Below are positions 7,890 to 16,467 of a stretch of 64,000 nt of DNA, piece by piece (within the stretch, counting starts at the first letter, position 1; each line of letters opens with the position of its first letter). The translations under genes were made by a program, and so were the position numbers. Below the pieces are notes generated by a model. That model ran no database searches and had not been told where the DNA came from. It was given only the letters and a program-made list of their open reading frames with translations. This stretch comes from SIAQ01 sp964484265 (GTDB taxonomy: Bacteria; Planctomycetota; Planctomycetia; Gemmatales; Gemmataceae), in the NCBI GenBank assembly GCA_964484265.1, contig CAZAFH010000002.1, positions 163,301-227,300 of the forward strand, in the 5' to 3' direction.

Positions 7890-8735
7890 ATGCAGTATCG
7901 TTCCGAAGTAGTTTCCGTGGCCGGTTTCGTTCAACAGATCGCCTGCAGCTATTTGCGACATGGTTACTGGTTCTACGTGACGGGCCGGATTCCCGCGGGC
8001 AAGGATGTCAATTCCGTCGATCGCAAGCTTGTCGAGAAATACGCCATTGACGTCTCGGAATCGACGCGGGCAAGGCGCAAGCAGGCCGGGCAAGCCAACC
8101 TCCAATATCTTCGTCATGATCGCACGTTCGCCATTTTTGCGACCAAGGGGGAGCATCGCTTCTTCGAAGAAGAGGCCAGCAGCATTCGCGATATCCGCAG
8201 AATTCCGATCCGCTATTCGGGCTACTCGATCAGCTATCGCCGCGGCGGCCGCACGCGCGACGGCGCAGCCGATCATCGGTGGCATGCGCATGTCGAGATC
8301 GACCGGCAAGTCTACCTGGGCATTCGGGCCTATCTGATGGAATTGGCAGTTCACCGGTCTGTTGAAAAGCTCGTGATGGAGTTTTACGAGCTGCCTTTTG
8401 AGCCGTATGCGCCGATTCGCCGACAACTTTTGACACTGATTCGCTCGGTGAATCGCATCCGTCATCGAGCGGGCTATCGACTGGTGCCGGTCGAGGTCCT
8501 CCCTCTCCGCCGTCGCATCGTAAGGCCGTTCGGCGACGATCATCGTCTCATGCACACAGTGCATGATTCGGGCGGCGAGCCCGAAGCGGAACCAGCGCCA
8601 ATGCCTGAAAGAGTTGGCCCGCATCGGACCTGGAAAGGGAAACGGCAGGCATCGCAAGGCAGAGAACGCCATTCCGATAGCACGTTAGAGCAACTCCGCA
8701 GGCGTGAAATTGCTCACGCAAACACTGCGGACTAG
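7890..8735 (+). CDS. Conserved hypothetical protein, function unknown
   Basis: A 281-residue protein with a strong start (GGAGGGAC before ATG 7890). The body (residues 1-210) is rich in Arg, Tyr and hydrophobic residues and looks globular: YLRHGYWFYVTGRIPAG near the N-terminus, then an HAHVEIDRQVYLGIRAYL helix and a VNRIRHRAGYRLVP end. The last ~70 residues are polar and low complexity. The 3' end overlaps the convergent gene 8548-9651 by 188 bases. I recognise no domain; it sits in the replication block and could be a plasmid maintenance protein. Confidence 0.7.
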   Translation: MQYRSEVVSVAGFVQQIACSYLRHGYWFYVTGRIPAGKDVNSVDRKLVEKYAIDVSESTRARRKQAGQANLQYLRHDRTFAIFATKGEHRFFEEEASSIRDIRRIPIRYSGYSISYRRGGRTRDGAADHRWHAHVEIDRQVYLGIRAYLMELAVHRSVEKLVMEFYELPFEPYAPIRRQLLTLIRSVNRIRHRAGYRLVPVEVLPLRRRIVRPFGDDHRLMHTVHDSGGEPEAEPAPMPERVGPHRTWKGKRQASQGRERHSDSTLEQLRRREIAHANTAD

Positions 8736-9651
8736 CCGACCGGATGTGCCGTGAGCTGGCTTGAAGGAGCACGGACGCCGAACGAAATGCAACATCGGGA
8801 TTCAGCGGAATCCATTTTGTCATTCCGGCAATGCGTCGCAGCAGCTCAGCGTTCGCGAGCCGACGCCGGAGTAGATCGGGCAGTCGGCCTTCAATGAGCT
8901 GGCTTTCCAGGGCACCTCGGCAGGCGAACAGCGGCGAAAGGTTCACGGTCTCGGTGAAGCGGCGAAGACGGCCTGCGCCGAGGTAGAGGTCGCACGGAAC
9001 ACGCGAGAGATCGACCGGAACCTGCCCAAGCGCCTGCGAACCGTCGATGACCATTGCCACGCTGGGAGTTTCTCGACGAACTTGGTGGACAATCTCGCCC
9101 ACCGGTAGGCGGATGCCGTCGTGGCTGATCTCCGGAAGGAATAGCCCGCCGGCATCGGATCGGTGGAGTGCGGCCACGATGCTGTCGATGAGACCTTTGG
9201 CATCGAGCTTCTGGCCGAGGAGGCGGCTGCGAACCGGAAGCAGGTCAATTCGAGTGCTCACTTTCTGGGCGCCGCGGGCCAAGATATGCTGATAGCTCGG
9301 CCACGCAAGGTCAGGAACGACGACTGGTTTCCGACGTCGAAACAGCAAACGCGCAGCCACCTTCATCAGGTTCGCGGATCGTCCCGCGATAAACGTTTTG
9401 GCGCCGTCTGGAAGGGAGACAAGGTTCGTAAGCGTGCGCTTCAGGTCGGAAATTCCGCGCCAGCAGCGAAGTCCGGGATAGCTCGCCTGATGGGTCGGAG
9501 TCAGAGCTGGGAAACCGTCACGAAGAAACCGCTCGAAGTACAGCGTGCAACCTTCATCGCCGGCGAGCCGCACGAAGTCATGCAAAGCCCATTGCGTGCT
9601 CGGTGCCATCAGGCCCATCCGAGCCGCGTCCAGATACAACATCGACGGCAT
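8548..9651 (-). CDS. Class V aminotransferase-fold protein lacking the PLP lysine
   Basis: A 367-residue protein that follows the class V aminotransferase/cysteine desulfurase fold: an N-terminal MLYLDAARMGLM, a central cofactor region, and MVIDGSQALGQVPVDLSRV near residues 202-221, which corresponds to the aspartate that holds the PLP ring. In the family this is followed by a (G/S)xHKW block with the Schiff-base lysine; here it reads YLGAGRLRRF, so the lysine appears absent. Catalysis by the standard route is therefore unlikely and a binding or structural role is more plausible. Start is ATG 9651 (ATG 9642 is also possible). TGTACA repeats lie just upstream. Confidence 0.75.
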   Translation of the reverse strand: MPSMLYLDAARMGLMAPSTQWALHDFVRLAGDEGCTLYFERFLRDGFPALTPTHQASYPGLRCWRGISDLKRTLTNLVSLPDGAKTFIAGRSANLMKVAARLLFRRRKPVVVPDLAWPSYQHILARGAQKVSTRIDLLPVRSRLLGQKLDAKGLIDSIVAALHRSDAGGLFLPEISHDGIRLPVGEIVHQVRRETPSVAMVIDGSQALGQVPVDLSRVPCDLYLGAGRLRRFTETVNLSPLFACRGALESQLIEGRLPDLLRRRLANAELLRRIAGMTKWIPLNPDVAFRSASVLLQASSRHIRSASPQCLREQFHACGVALTCYRNGVLCLAMPAVSLSRSDAGQLFQALALVPLRARRPNHALCA

Positions 9652-9669
9652 GGAAGGCCACGCAAAACC

Positions 9670-9695
9670 TGTACACTATCTTGTACACAATTGTA
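9670..9695. promoter_or_regulatory. Pair of TGTACA palindromes upstream of gene at 9651
   Basis: TGTACA at 9670-9675 and again at 9682-9687, 12 bases apart, followed by CAATTGTA. On the minus strand they lie 19-40 bases upstream of the ATG at 9651 and could be an operator overlapping the promoter. Confidence 0.35.
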
Positions 9696-9708
9696 GGCGA
9701 CGGGTGGG

Positions 9709-10617
9709 TCATTGATCCACCACATTTTGGAAGGATTCCGAAAACAGGCCGATACGTTGCCATTGCGACAAGGCCTGTCGGATGTCGAGCTGGTCGAAAG
9801 TCAGAGTGAAGCGAACCGTGCGCGACTGCTCGTCGAGTTCTTGCACCCCGACCGCCCGATCCCCATAGACGGCGAAATCCCGCAGAAGATCCGGTTCTTT
9901 TACAAGACTCGACTCGCGCACGAGCGAGACGTGAATTCCACGTCCCTGCTGCTCGACAAGCCATTCAAGAATTCCGCAGCCGGGCATTTTCTGTTCGAAC
10001 GGCCACAACTCGTCCGGCAAGATATGAATCCGCTCGATGCGAAAACCGCGGCCGATCAGGTCGTAATTCAGTTGCATGCTCTGGCGGCCAGGTTGATCGT
10101 TCCAGTAATCGTCGGTCCGGACCCAGGCAACCGAGTAGTAGGTCTTCACGCGCATCGTTTCGAGGACGTGTTGATAAGCGGTCCGCCATGTTTCGGTCGC
10201 GTCAAAAACGACCCGTCCGGACGCGAGCGTTGTCGCGTCGTCGGCCATTGCTTCGAGTCGCGCCAGGGCGAGATCGCGGAACAGCAGATCCTGGTTCCGA
10301 ACAATCTTGGTGAGCGCGTCGGCGAGCCGGACATATGGCTGATAGAAGCCCGGCGCCGGCGCCACGGCGAACGGCGTCGGCAGATTGCTCAGGATCGCCG
10401 CCCACTCTCGATCACGAGACCGATTTTCATGAATTTGAAAACACAGCAACGTCGCGAAGGCGGCGAGCGCAATCGCGACCGCCGAAACATCGGACACGAA
10501 AACCGCCACGAGACCCGTGACCACGAGAATGATCAAGCCCGCAGTGATGCCGAACGTGTCACGCTCGCACGCAAGCTCCAAATCGGGCGATGAGCTAATT
10601 TGGTTGTCTTCGGCCAT
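9709..10617 (-). CDS. Two-TM membrane protein with cytosolic domain
   Basis: A 302-residue protein. Residues about 24-66 form two closely spaced membrane helices; the remainder is cytosolic. The soluble part contains TYYSVAWVRTDDYWN and GRGFRIERIHIL, a (R/G)G-x-x-IxRI-hydrophobic pattern seen in several bacterial sensor or effector-associated domains with a phospholipase-D-like or related fold; this is a loose resemblance only. AGGGAAG upstream supports ATG 10617. It is followed by the class V-fold gene 58 bases downstream on the same strand, so the two may form a unit. Confidence 0.65.
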   Translation of the reverse strand: MAEDNQISSSPDLELACERDTFGITAGLIILVVTGLVAVFVSDVSAVAIALAAFATLLCFQIHENRSRDREWAAILSNLPTPFAVAPAPGFYQPYVRLADALTKIVRNQDLLFRDLALARLEAMADDATTLASGRVVFDATETWRTAYQHVLETMRVKTYYSVAWVRTDDYWNDQPGRQSMQLNYDLIGRGFRIERIHILPDELWPFEQKMPGCGILEWLVEQQGRGIHVSLVRESSLVKEPDLLRDFAVYGDRAVGVQELDEQSRTVRFTLTFDQLDIRQALSQWQRIGLFSESFQNVVDQ

Positions 10618-10919
10618 GCTTCCCTGTATTGATTTTTCTGTCTGATGGGACGACCGGTCCGTTCGATTCTGGAATCTGAGTAACGGCAATTGAAGCCAAT
10701 TGAAGCGGGGTTCTGAAAAGCCTGCGAATTGTCCCTGCCAGGCTACTCGGCGGGTTTCCTGCAGCGCTAGTTGTCAAGCTTCGGTTGCCTAGCGTGGCAC
10801 CCCCCGAGGGCCCAAGTCGAGGCCCTAGTTGAGTTGCGTCAATCGATGGCGACCACTTGCGCTCTGCTTGCGGTTATCGTATGCTTCGCGAAAGTCACTC
10901 TTAACGAAGTGAAAAGGCC
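10618..10919. other. Divergent intergenic region
   Basis: About 300 bases between the membrane protein gene (minus) and the recombinase gene (plus). It should hold both promoters. I see no repeat, RNA gene or strong box in it beyond the recombinase ribosome binding site. Confidence 0.4.
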
Positions 10920-11984
10920 ATGGAACCAGACGAAAAACCGCTGACGCCCGATGTGGAATCGCCGATAGTTCCACCAGGAATCCCTGCCGAAATGCCCGAT
11001 ATTCTTGACCAATGGCTGCGGTCAATCTTCGATCCGGAGATTGGAGCAGAAAAGCCGCGGAAATTGATGGCGGAGGCTTTCCTGGGCTGGCTCACGAGAT
11101 CGTCGTCCATGGAAACCCGGCGCGCTTATGCCCGTGACGTCGCACTTTTCTTTCGCTTCATGGGCATCGACATAAATCGGCTGGAGGAGCTTTCCCGGAT
11201 TCGTCCTTTCGACGTGGCGGCCTGGCGCGATCACTTGCGCCAGCGTGGTTTGGCTTTCGCTTCGGTCAGCCGCAAGATCACGGTGCTGCGTTCCATGTTC
11301 TCCTACCTCCAGGTTCACAGGTTGACTCCGACCGATCCGGCCCATCGCGATCTCGTGGCGACACCGCCGGTGCCGCGTGACGGAAAGACGGTTGGCCTTT
11401 CGCCGCACGAGTGCCGCCGCGTGCTCGATGCGCCGGCCCTGGCGACACCCGTGGGCATCCGTGATCGAGCCTTGCTTGCGATCCTGGCTTACACCGGTTG
11501 CCGGGTTGGCGAGCTTTGCCGAATGCGCGTTGGCGACATCAAGATGACCGGTGGACATCGAATCATCGAAATACGAGGGAAGGGGGACAAGGAGCGACGA
11601 GTGCCGCTCAATCCGGAGGCATCTGAGCGCATCGAAGCATGGCTCGATTTCGCCGAGCTTCGCGATGGGCCGGACTCCGCGCTTTTTTTTGCCGGCGAAG
11701 TCGGCGCGTGGTTCCGGAAGGGATGGCTTCAGCCGGCGACATCTCACGTCGCGATCCGTGCAGTTGAGTTGCTCGTCGCTCGCTATGTCCGGTTGCTGGG
11801 ACTGGATCCAGCAGTCACGGTCCACTCGTTTCGAGTTACCGCACTCACGACTGCCCGCGAATGCGGGTGCGACCTGGTAGACGTGCAGACCTTCGCCGGG
11901 CATTGCGATCCGAAAACGACTCTTTCTTACATCCGGAATCGCGACCGCTTGAATAAGTCGCCAGCGTATGTCTTGGCCTATTGA
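10920..11984 (+). CDS. Tyrosine recombinase (XerC/D-like)
   Basis: A 354-residue phage-integrase-family recombinase with a full catalytic set: Arg195 in TGCRVGEL, Lys in GKGDKER (221-227), HSFR at 302-305, His328 in GHCDP, and the nucleophile Tyr337 in LSYI. Residues 45-140 form a SAM-like N-terminal domain. It is not next to an att site and is not the obvious integrase of the element, so a plasmid dimer-resolution role or a second mobile unit is more likely. Its 3' end overlaps the convergent gene 11978-12643 by seven bases. Confidence 0.88.
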   Translation: MEPDEKPLTPDVESPIVPPGIPAEMPDILDQWLRSIFDPEIGAEKPRKLMAEAFLGWLTRSSSMETRRAYARDVALFFRFMGIDINRLEELSRIRPFDVAAWRDHLRQRGLAFASVSRKITVLRSMFSYLQVHRLTPTDPAHRDLVATPPVPRDGKTVGLSPHECRRVLDAPALATPVGIRDRALLAILAYTGCRVGELCRMRVGDIKMTGGHRIIEIRGKGDKERRVPLNPEASERIEAWLDFAELRDGPDSALFFAGEVGAWFRKGWLQPATSHVAIRAVELLVARYVRLLGLDPAVTVHSFRVTALTTARECGCDLVDVQTFAGHCDPKTTLSYIRNRDRLNKSPAYVLAY

Positions 11985-12643
11985 AACCTGGGCAGCAGCC
12001 CGGCCAAAAACAGAATCACTGTCGTCAGAACCGCGGATACAACAAGGATGACGAATGTGGTGGCCAGCCGCTGCCGCCGTGTCGGGATTGCCTTGCGCAG
12101 TCGTTCATTTGCGCGGCGAAGGTCGCTAATATCCTGTTTCAGCTGCGCGTTTTCCCTTTCCAGATCGTCGGCCACATGGCCGCGCGCCGCCGCCTCGGGT
12201 GGCGCTTGCAATTCTGGTTCGGCCACAGCCAACCAGATACGCAGCAAATCACTTTGGCCGCGCTTGGTTGGTGCAGACAAATTCTTGAGCTGGTGACTGA
12301 TCTCATCGCAGGAACCGGATTCATCCGTATCGGCAAGAACATCTTTCGCCTGAACGGGCAGGACTGCAACGCGGAGAATGTGCGGGCTTCTCTCCGTAGC
12401 CCTGGGATCTGCACATTGTTCTTGCCGACTTTTTTCAATCACGAGTGATCCCGCGCCGCACTCCCGTAGGACGCTCGTGTCACTCTTGGAGGAATAGAGG
12501 TCTGGCGTGACGGTACGGACTATCTCCTCAAGCATCGTCTCGCCGATATCGGGGTGGAAGGCCCAGCCGGCGCCATCGGCAAACCACATGTGGATGGCCA
12601 CAGGGACCGGCGTGTACAGGGCAAGAGCCTTTGCTTCTGTCAT
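11978..12643 (-). CDS. Coiled-coil tail-anchored protein (last gene of operon)
   Basis: A 221-residue protein. An N-terminal soluble region of ~150 residues (MWFADGAGWAFHPD near the start) is followed by a coiled coil (DDLERENAQLKQDISDLRRA) and one membrane helix at the extreme C-terminus, leaving only a few residues outside. The layout copies the coiled-coil plus C-terminal anchor of the upstream pseudokinase-GTPase, so the two may pair at the membrane. ATG 12643 is chosen; a TTG at 12658 overlapping the upstream stop is possible. It is the last gene of the five-protein operon starting at 18725. Confidence 0.65.
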   Translation of the reverse strand: MTEAKALALYTPVPVAIHMWFADGAGWAFHPDIGETMLEEIVRTVTPDLYSSKSDTSVLRECGAGSLVIEKSRQEQCADPRATERSPHILRVAVLPVQAKDVLADTDESGSCDEISHQLKNLSAPTKRGQSDLLRIWLAVAEPELQAPPEAAARGHVADDLERENAQLKQDISDLRRANERLRKAIPTRRQRLATTFVILVVSAVLTTVILFLAGLLPRFQ

Positions 12644-12658
12644 GGCGAAAGATCCCAA

Positions 12659-14770
12659 TCAGTTCTGACGTCCGAGTAAGTGCCAGACGATCCATAAGAC
12701 GGGCACTGCAAGGACAAGGGCGATGGCTAGCAGCACGGCAAGCTCAATCGTGCGGCGGCGCCGAGCCTCAGCCCGCTCGCGCACTCGCCCGATCGCTTTC
12801 AGCAGATCTCCGCATTCTCTTGCCAATGTTGTGTCGCCAACGCCACTTGCCTTTTGGGCAAGGTGCGAAACCTCCTGCCGAATTTTGGGTGGAGGCATTT
12901 CTCCTTGGTCGAGATAGGGTTGCACTCTTTTTCTAAGCTCCGAAACCTCGGCGCGCAGGTGGTCGGAATGCGCCCGCAGCTGACGTTCTCGATTCGCATT
13001 CGCCGTCTCAAGCTCCGCTGATGTTTTTGCCAATTCGAGCTGCAGCTCCTGCAGGCGCTGCTGCAAGCGAGGTTCGGCTTGCTTCTTCCGTTCGACTGCC
13101 GAGCGCAACGGCTCATAAATGGCGATGGGCTGCAGGTCTTCAACGGTCAGTTCGCGTCCGCGCGGAAAATGCCGAGGGTCAGAGAAGTTCTTGCCGAGCG
13201 GACATATCGCCATAATGCCGACGCGGCCGGCACGGCGGCAGATGTCTTGAATATTCGCGAGCAGGTTTCCGAAATACACTGGGCTAGCCTGTTCCAACTC
13301 CTGCAGGACGTTCTCAAGGTCCTCTTTCGACCGGGGCACCTCGCCTCTCTCATCCAGACGCGTCAGCGCCAAAATGAACTGCGAACCATATTCGGCGAGG
13401 ACGCGGTTGATTGCCTCAAGCGTCTCCTGACTGTTGTCGTTCCAGCGATGGCAGCAGAGCACCACGTCGGCAGACTTGAGGAACTCGTGCGACTGCTTGG
13501 CGAACGATTTCACGCCGGTCTTGTCGGCCATCAGTTCCACGAACTCACCAGAGAAATCCATCGTCTCGATTTGCCAGACTTCGCGCTGCCCGTCCTCGTC
13601 CGCCACCATTTCGAACAGGATCTTTTTCGGTTCGGCCATCGCCGTCGGGTGCGACTTGCCCTCTTTCAAGATCGGCGCCCTGACTTCCTTGAGATAGAGC
13701 AGAGAATCATCGTCCGGAAAACGGAGCTGCATTTTTCGATGTGGATCGGAGTGATCAACGCAATACAGCGACCACACGGCCAAAAGGGACGATTTGCCTG
13801 AGCCGCGAACGCCAAACACTCCGAGACGAATCACGCGGTTGTTGCGAGCCGCCTGCAGTTCTCCTTGCAGCTTGTTGACTTCGCTCTCCAGATCCCGCTT
13901 TCGCCGATCGAGGGCCGCGATGGTTCGTTCTTCGATACGTCGTTTCTGTTCTTCAGCGGGTCCATCACCCGTTTGGGAGTCCGTCAAATCGAGCACCGGC
14001 CGCGCGGGCGGAGCCTTGGCCGAAATCAGATCGTGAGCCGTGCAGCGGCGTTTCGGCTCCTTCTGCAAGCAACGGCCGAGCGTGGTGCGCCACGTGCTGG
14101 GCAACTCCATCAGCCATCGTTCGTGTTGCGCCGCCAGGTCGTCAAGTGGGACAGTGTGGCCCCGCGCAATCAAGAGCGCGTGAAGAAAGGTAATCCCAAA
14201 CGCGTAGATATCCTCCGCGGCGCCCGTTTTTCTTTCGGGCGAAATGATTCGCGGACCGGATGTCGCTGACGGGCCGGATGGCATCAATTTCCACTCGCCG
14301 GCAACGGACACGATCCGTCGCGGGTGGACGCCAGCGTGATGGAGGCCCCGGTCGTGCAAATGAGCGAGCGCCTTTGAGATTGCGGCAGCGATTGGTTCCA
14401 GTTCTTCCACCGAAATGGTAGTGGTGAGGCGATCTTCAAGCGAATCCGCCCAGCATTCCATCGCCAGGTATTGCCGCTTCGACTCGCGGCCGCATTCCAT
14501 ACAGGCCAGCAGATGTGGACTCCCTGCGCCTTTGAACGCCTTCATCTCGCGTTCCACCGCGTCAATCTTGATCCCCGCTGTCAGGGCCTCGGGAGAAACG
14601 AGTTCAATGACGACGCCGTTTCCGTTACTTGCGTTGTTGCCTGCCATGCCGCCAGCCAGGGCACCGTATTTCGGCTTGTCCTCGGCGACGAAAAGCTCGC
14701 CCCACGCTCCGGCGCCACGAGTGGCTCGGAGATGAAAGCGACCGTCGATGATATCGTTAACGGTGCTCAT
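12659..14770 (-). CDS. Pseudokinase-GTPase-coiled coil-TM fusion
   Basis: A 703-residue protein. Residues 10-250 have a kinase-like fold, with SPER at 177-180 as APE. The catalytic loop reads HHAGVHPRR (144-152) instead of HRDxxxxN and no DFG is present, so it is a pseudokinase. Residues 315-560 are a P-loop GTPase-like domain: Walker A GVRGSGKS (320-327), DFSGE (405-409) as the DxxG switch, and TRLD (470-473) at the NKxD position. A coiled coil (about 565-620) and a C-terminal membrane helix (about 677-699) follow. It starts four bases after the AAA+ gene and is translated in the same operon. It is probably a membrane-tethered nucleotide switch; ligand unknown. Confidence 0.8.
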   Translation of the reverse strand: MSTVNDIIDGRFHLRATRGAGAWGELFVAEDKPKYGALAGGMAGNNASNGNGVVIELVSPEALTAGIKIDAVEREMKAFKGAGSPHLLACMECGRESKRQYLAMECWADSLEDRLTTTISVEELEPIAAAISKALAHLHDRGLHHAGVHPRRIVSVAGEWKLMPSGPSATSGPRIISPERKTGAAEDIYAFGITFLHALLIARGHTVPLDDLAAQHERWLMELPSTWRTTLGRCLQKEPKRRCTAHDLISAKAPPARPVLDLTDSQTGDGPAEEQKRRIEERTIAALDRRKRDLESEVNKLQGELQAARNNRVIRLGVFGVRGSGKSSLLAVWSLYCVDHSDPHRKMQLRFPDDDSLLYLKEVRAPILKEGKSHPTAMAEPKKILFEMVADEDGQREVWQIETMDFSGEFVELMADKTGVKSFAKQSHEFLKSADVVLCCHRWNDNSQETLEAINRVLAEYGSQFILALTRLDERGEVPRSKEDLENVLQELEQASPVYFGNLLANIQDICRRAGRVGIMAICPLGKNFSDPRHFPRGRELTVEDLQPIAIYEPLRSAVERKKQAEPRLQQRLQELQLELAKTSAELETANANRERQLRAHSDHLRAEVSELRKRVQPYLDQGEMPPPKIRQEVSHLAQKASGVGDTTLARECGDLLKAIGRVRERAEARRRRTIELAVLLAIALVLAVPVLWIVWHLLGRQN

Positions 14771-14774
14771 GGAG

Positions 14775-16463
14775 TTATCTCGGCACCTCGTGCCCGTTCA
14801 CGAGAATGCTGGCGCCGCCGGCAGCAGGCGTGACTTCAAGCTTGGCGCCCTCGGCTGGATCGTTGTAGAAGACCCAGCGGTTGATGGGCCGCTCCACCAT
14901 TTGTTCCAGTAGCGTCTTGATGCCGCGACCGCCGGAAGAGAGTCGGTCATCTCTTTCCATCTGGACACGGACCATGCCGACGATCCCCTGCCGGTCGAAG
15001 GCTATGTTCAACTGCCGCTTGTTGAAAGCGCCCCGTTCGAGCGCGGTCAGGAACTTGTTACAAATCCCTTCGATATGCTCGGGACGAAGCATGTCGAAGA
15101 CAACGATGCTGTCGCCGAATCGATTCAGCAACTCCGGCCGCCCCAAACCCTGCGGCGGCCCTTGCGTGAAATGAAGTCTCACCGCGTCCTTGTAGTGGCG
15201 TTCAATCTCAGCATAAGCGGGTTGCGACGCCGCTGACTTGTCCTTCAATTGACCGATCCGGTCGGAGCCGATGTTGCTGGTAAAGATGATCACTGCCTGG
15301 GAAAAATACGCGGTCTGGCCCTTGCTGTCGGTGAGCCGGCCGTCTTCCAAGATTTGCAAGAACTTATCCATGACCAACGGATGTGCCTTCTCGATTTCGT
15401 CGAACAAGAGAACGCTGAACGGTCGCTCGCGCATGCGGTTCGTCAGTCGTCCGCCCTCTTCGTATCCAACGTATCCGGGCGGTGAGCCCGTAAGTTTTTC
15501 CGCAGAATGCTGCTCCTTGTATTCGCTCATGTCATAGCGATCGAACGCAGCGTCGTCGCTGAAGATCAAGGCCGTCAATGCCTTTGCAAGTTCCGTTTTG
15601 CCGACGCCGGTCGGCCCGACAAAGAAGAACACTCCCTTCGGCTTTCCCGCTTGTGCGGTAACTTCCGACATGCTCAAGCCCACGCGAGCGGTCGGCAGCA
15701 TGTCGACCAGCTTCTGGATGGCGACGTGTTGACCAATCACGCGGGCCTCAAGCTGTTGTTGAGCGTGCCTGATCTTGGCAGCGTCGAGCTGCTCCCACGG
15801 GTCGCTTCGTTGCCCATACTTGTAGTAATCCACCAGCGCCTTGGGCCGGGCGATGCTGATATTCTCCGCGATGGATGTCCGCCAGATAGCGTCGAGGTCC
15901 CACGCCGTCAGTCCGTCCGTCAAATCGGCAAACTCCCGCTCGATTTGCGTGGCTTGCTCTGGGTTGAGCGTTTGTCCTTCATGGAAATTGGGAAGATGCG
16001 TGTGAATGTAACGGACACGTTCCTCACGGCGTGGCTTGCCCACTTGCAGCAGCGCGACGAAGGGGTTGTCCTGGTAGAACCAAGGCGGAATGGCGCCGAG
16101 TTGCCCGCCAACGACAACCAGTGCGTTCTTGCGTCCGCAAAGTCGATGGCCTTTTTCCATGAACGCCGCGGCCCGCACGGTCTTCTTCAGTCGGACGAGC
16201 AAACGAAGCTCCGCTTCCGTCTGGTGCTTGGCGTCGCCGAAGAGCTTGTCGGAATAATCGACAACCATCGCAGACGCGACGTGCGGCTGGCTCAGCGTGA
16301 TGCGGATCGCGTCGAGCGCCTGGTCGGGTTGCAGAATTGGAGCGGCTTGGGTGCCGGCGCGGGGCACGCTACGGGAAGCGGCTCCGTCGGCTTTTCCCGC
16401 CGACGGGGCCGCACTCGGTCTGCCCGGCAACGGCGATCCGACAGCGTTCGCGGCTTCAGCCAC
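14775..16463 (-). CDS. ClpB-D2-like AAA+ ATPase (main part of split gene)
   Basis: The C-terminal ~330 residues are a clear Clp/Hsp100 D2-type AAA+ module: Walker A GPTGVGKT (283-290 from the GTG start), pore-loop-like GSPPGYVGYEEGG, and Walker B VLLFDE (351-356). The N-terminal ~230 residues look like a degenerate ATPase region. There is no ATG near the 5' end: options are GTG 16463, four bases after the stop of the preceding small frame, or TTG 16529 inside it. The preceding 98-codon frame (16468-16764) looks like the N-terminus of the same protein, so a +1 shift at A5 could join them. Probable unfoldase or remodelling engine of the operon. Confidence 0.8.
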   Translation of the reverse strand: MAEAANAVGSPLPGRPSAAPSAGKADGAASRSVPRAGTQAAPILQPDQALDAIRITLSQPHVASAMVVDYSDKLFGDAKHQTEAELRLLVRLKKTVRAAAFMEKGHRLCGRKNALVVVGGQLGAIPPWFYQDNPFVALLQVGKPRREERVRYIHTHLPNFHEGQTLNPEQATQIEREFADLTDGLTAWDLDAIWRTSIAENISIARPKALVDYYKYGQRSDPWEQLDAAKIRHAQQQLEARVIGQHVAIQKLVDMLPTARVGLSMSEVTAQAGKPKGVFFFVGPTGVGKTELAKALTALIFSDDAAFDRYDMSEYKEQHSAEKLTGSPPGYVGYEEGGRLTNRMRERPFSVLLFDEIEKAHPLVMDKFLQILEDGRLTDSKGQTAYFSQAVIIFTSNIGSDRIGQLKDKSAASQPAYAEIERHYKDAVRLHFTQGPPQGLGRPELLNRFGDSIVVFDMLRPEHIEGICNKFLTALERGAFNKRQLNIAFDRQGIVGMVRVQMERDDRLSSGGRGIKTLLEQMVERPINRWVFYNDPAEGAKLEVTPAAGGASILVNGHEVPR

Positions 16464-16467
16464 CGCG

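Noticed and set aside
10920..11984. This recombinase as integrase of the island
   Set aside because: It has no adjacent att-like tRNA sequence and lies in mid-element; the 28566 integrase fits better.
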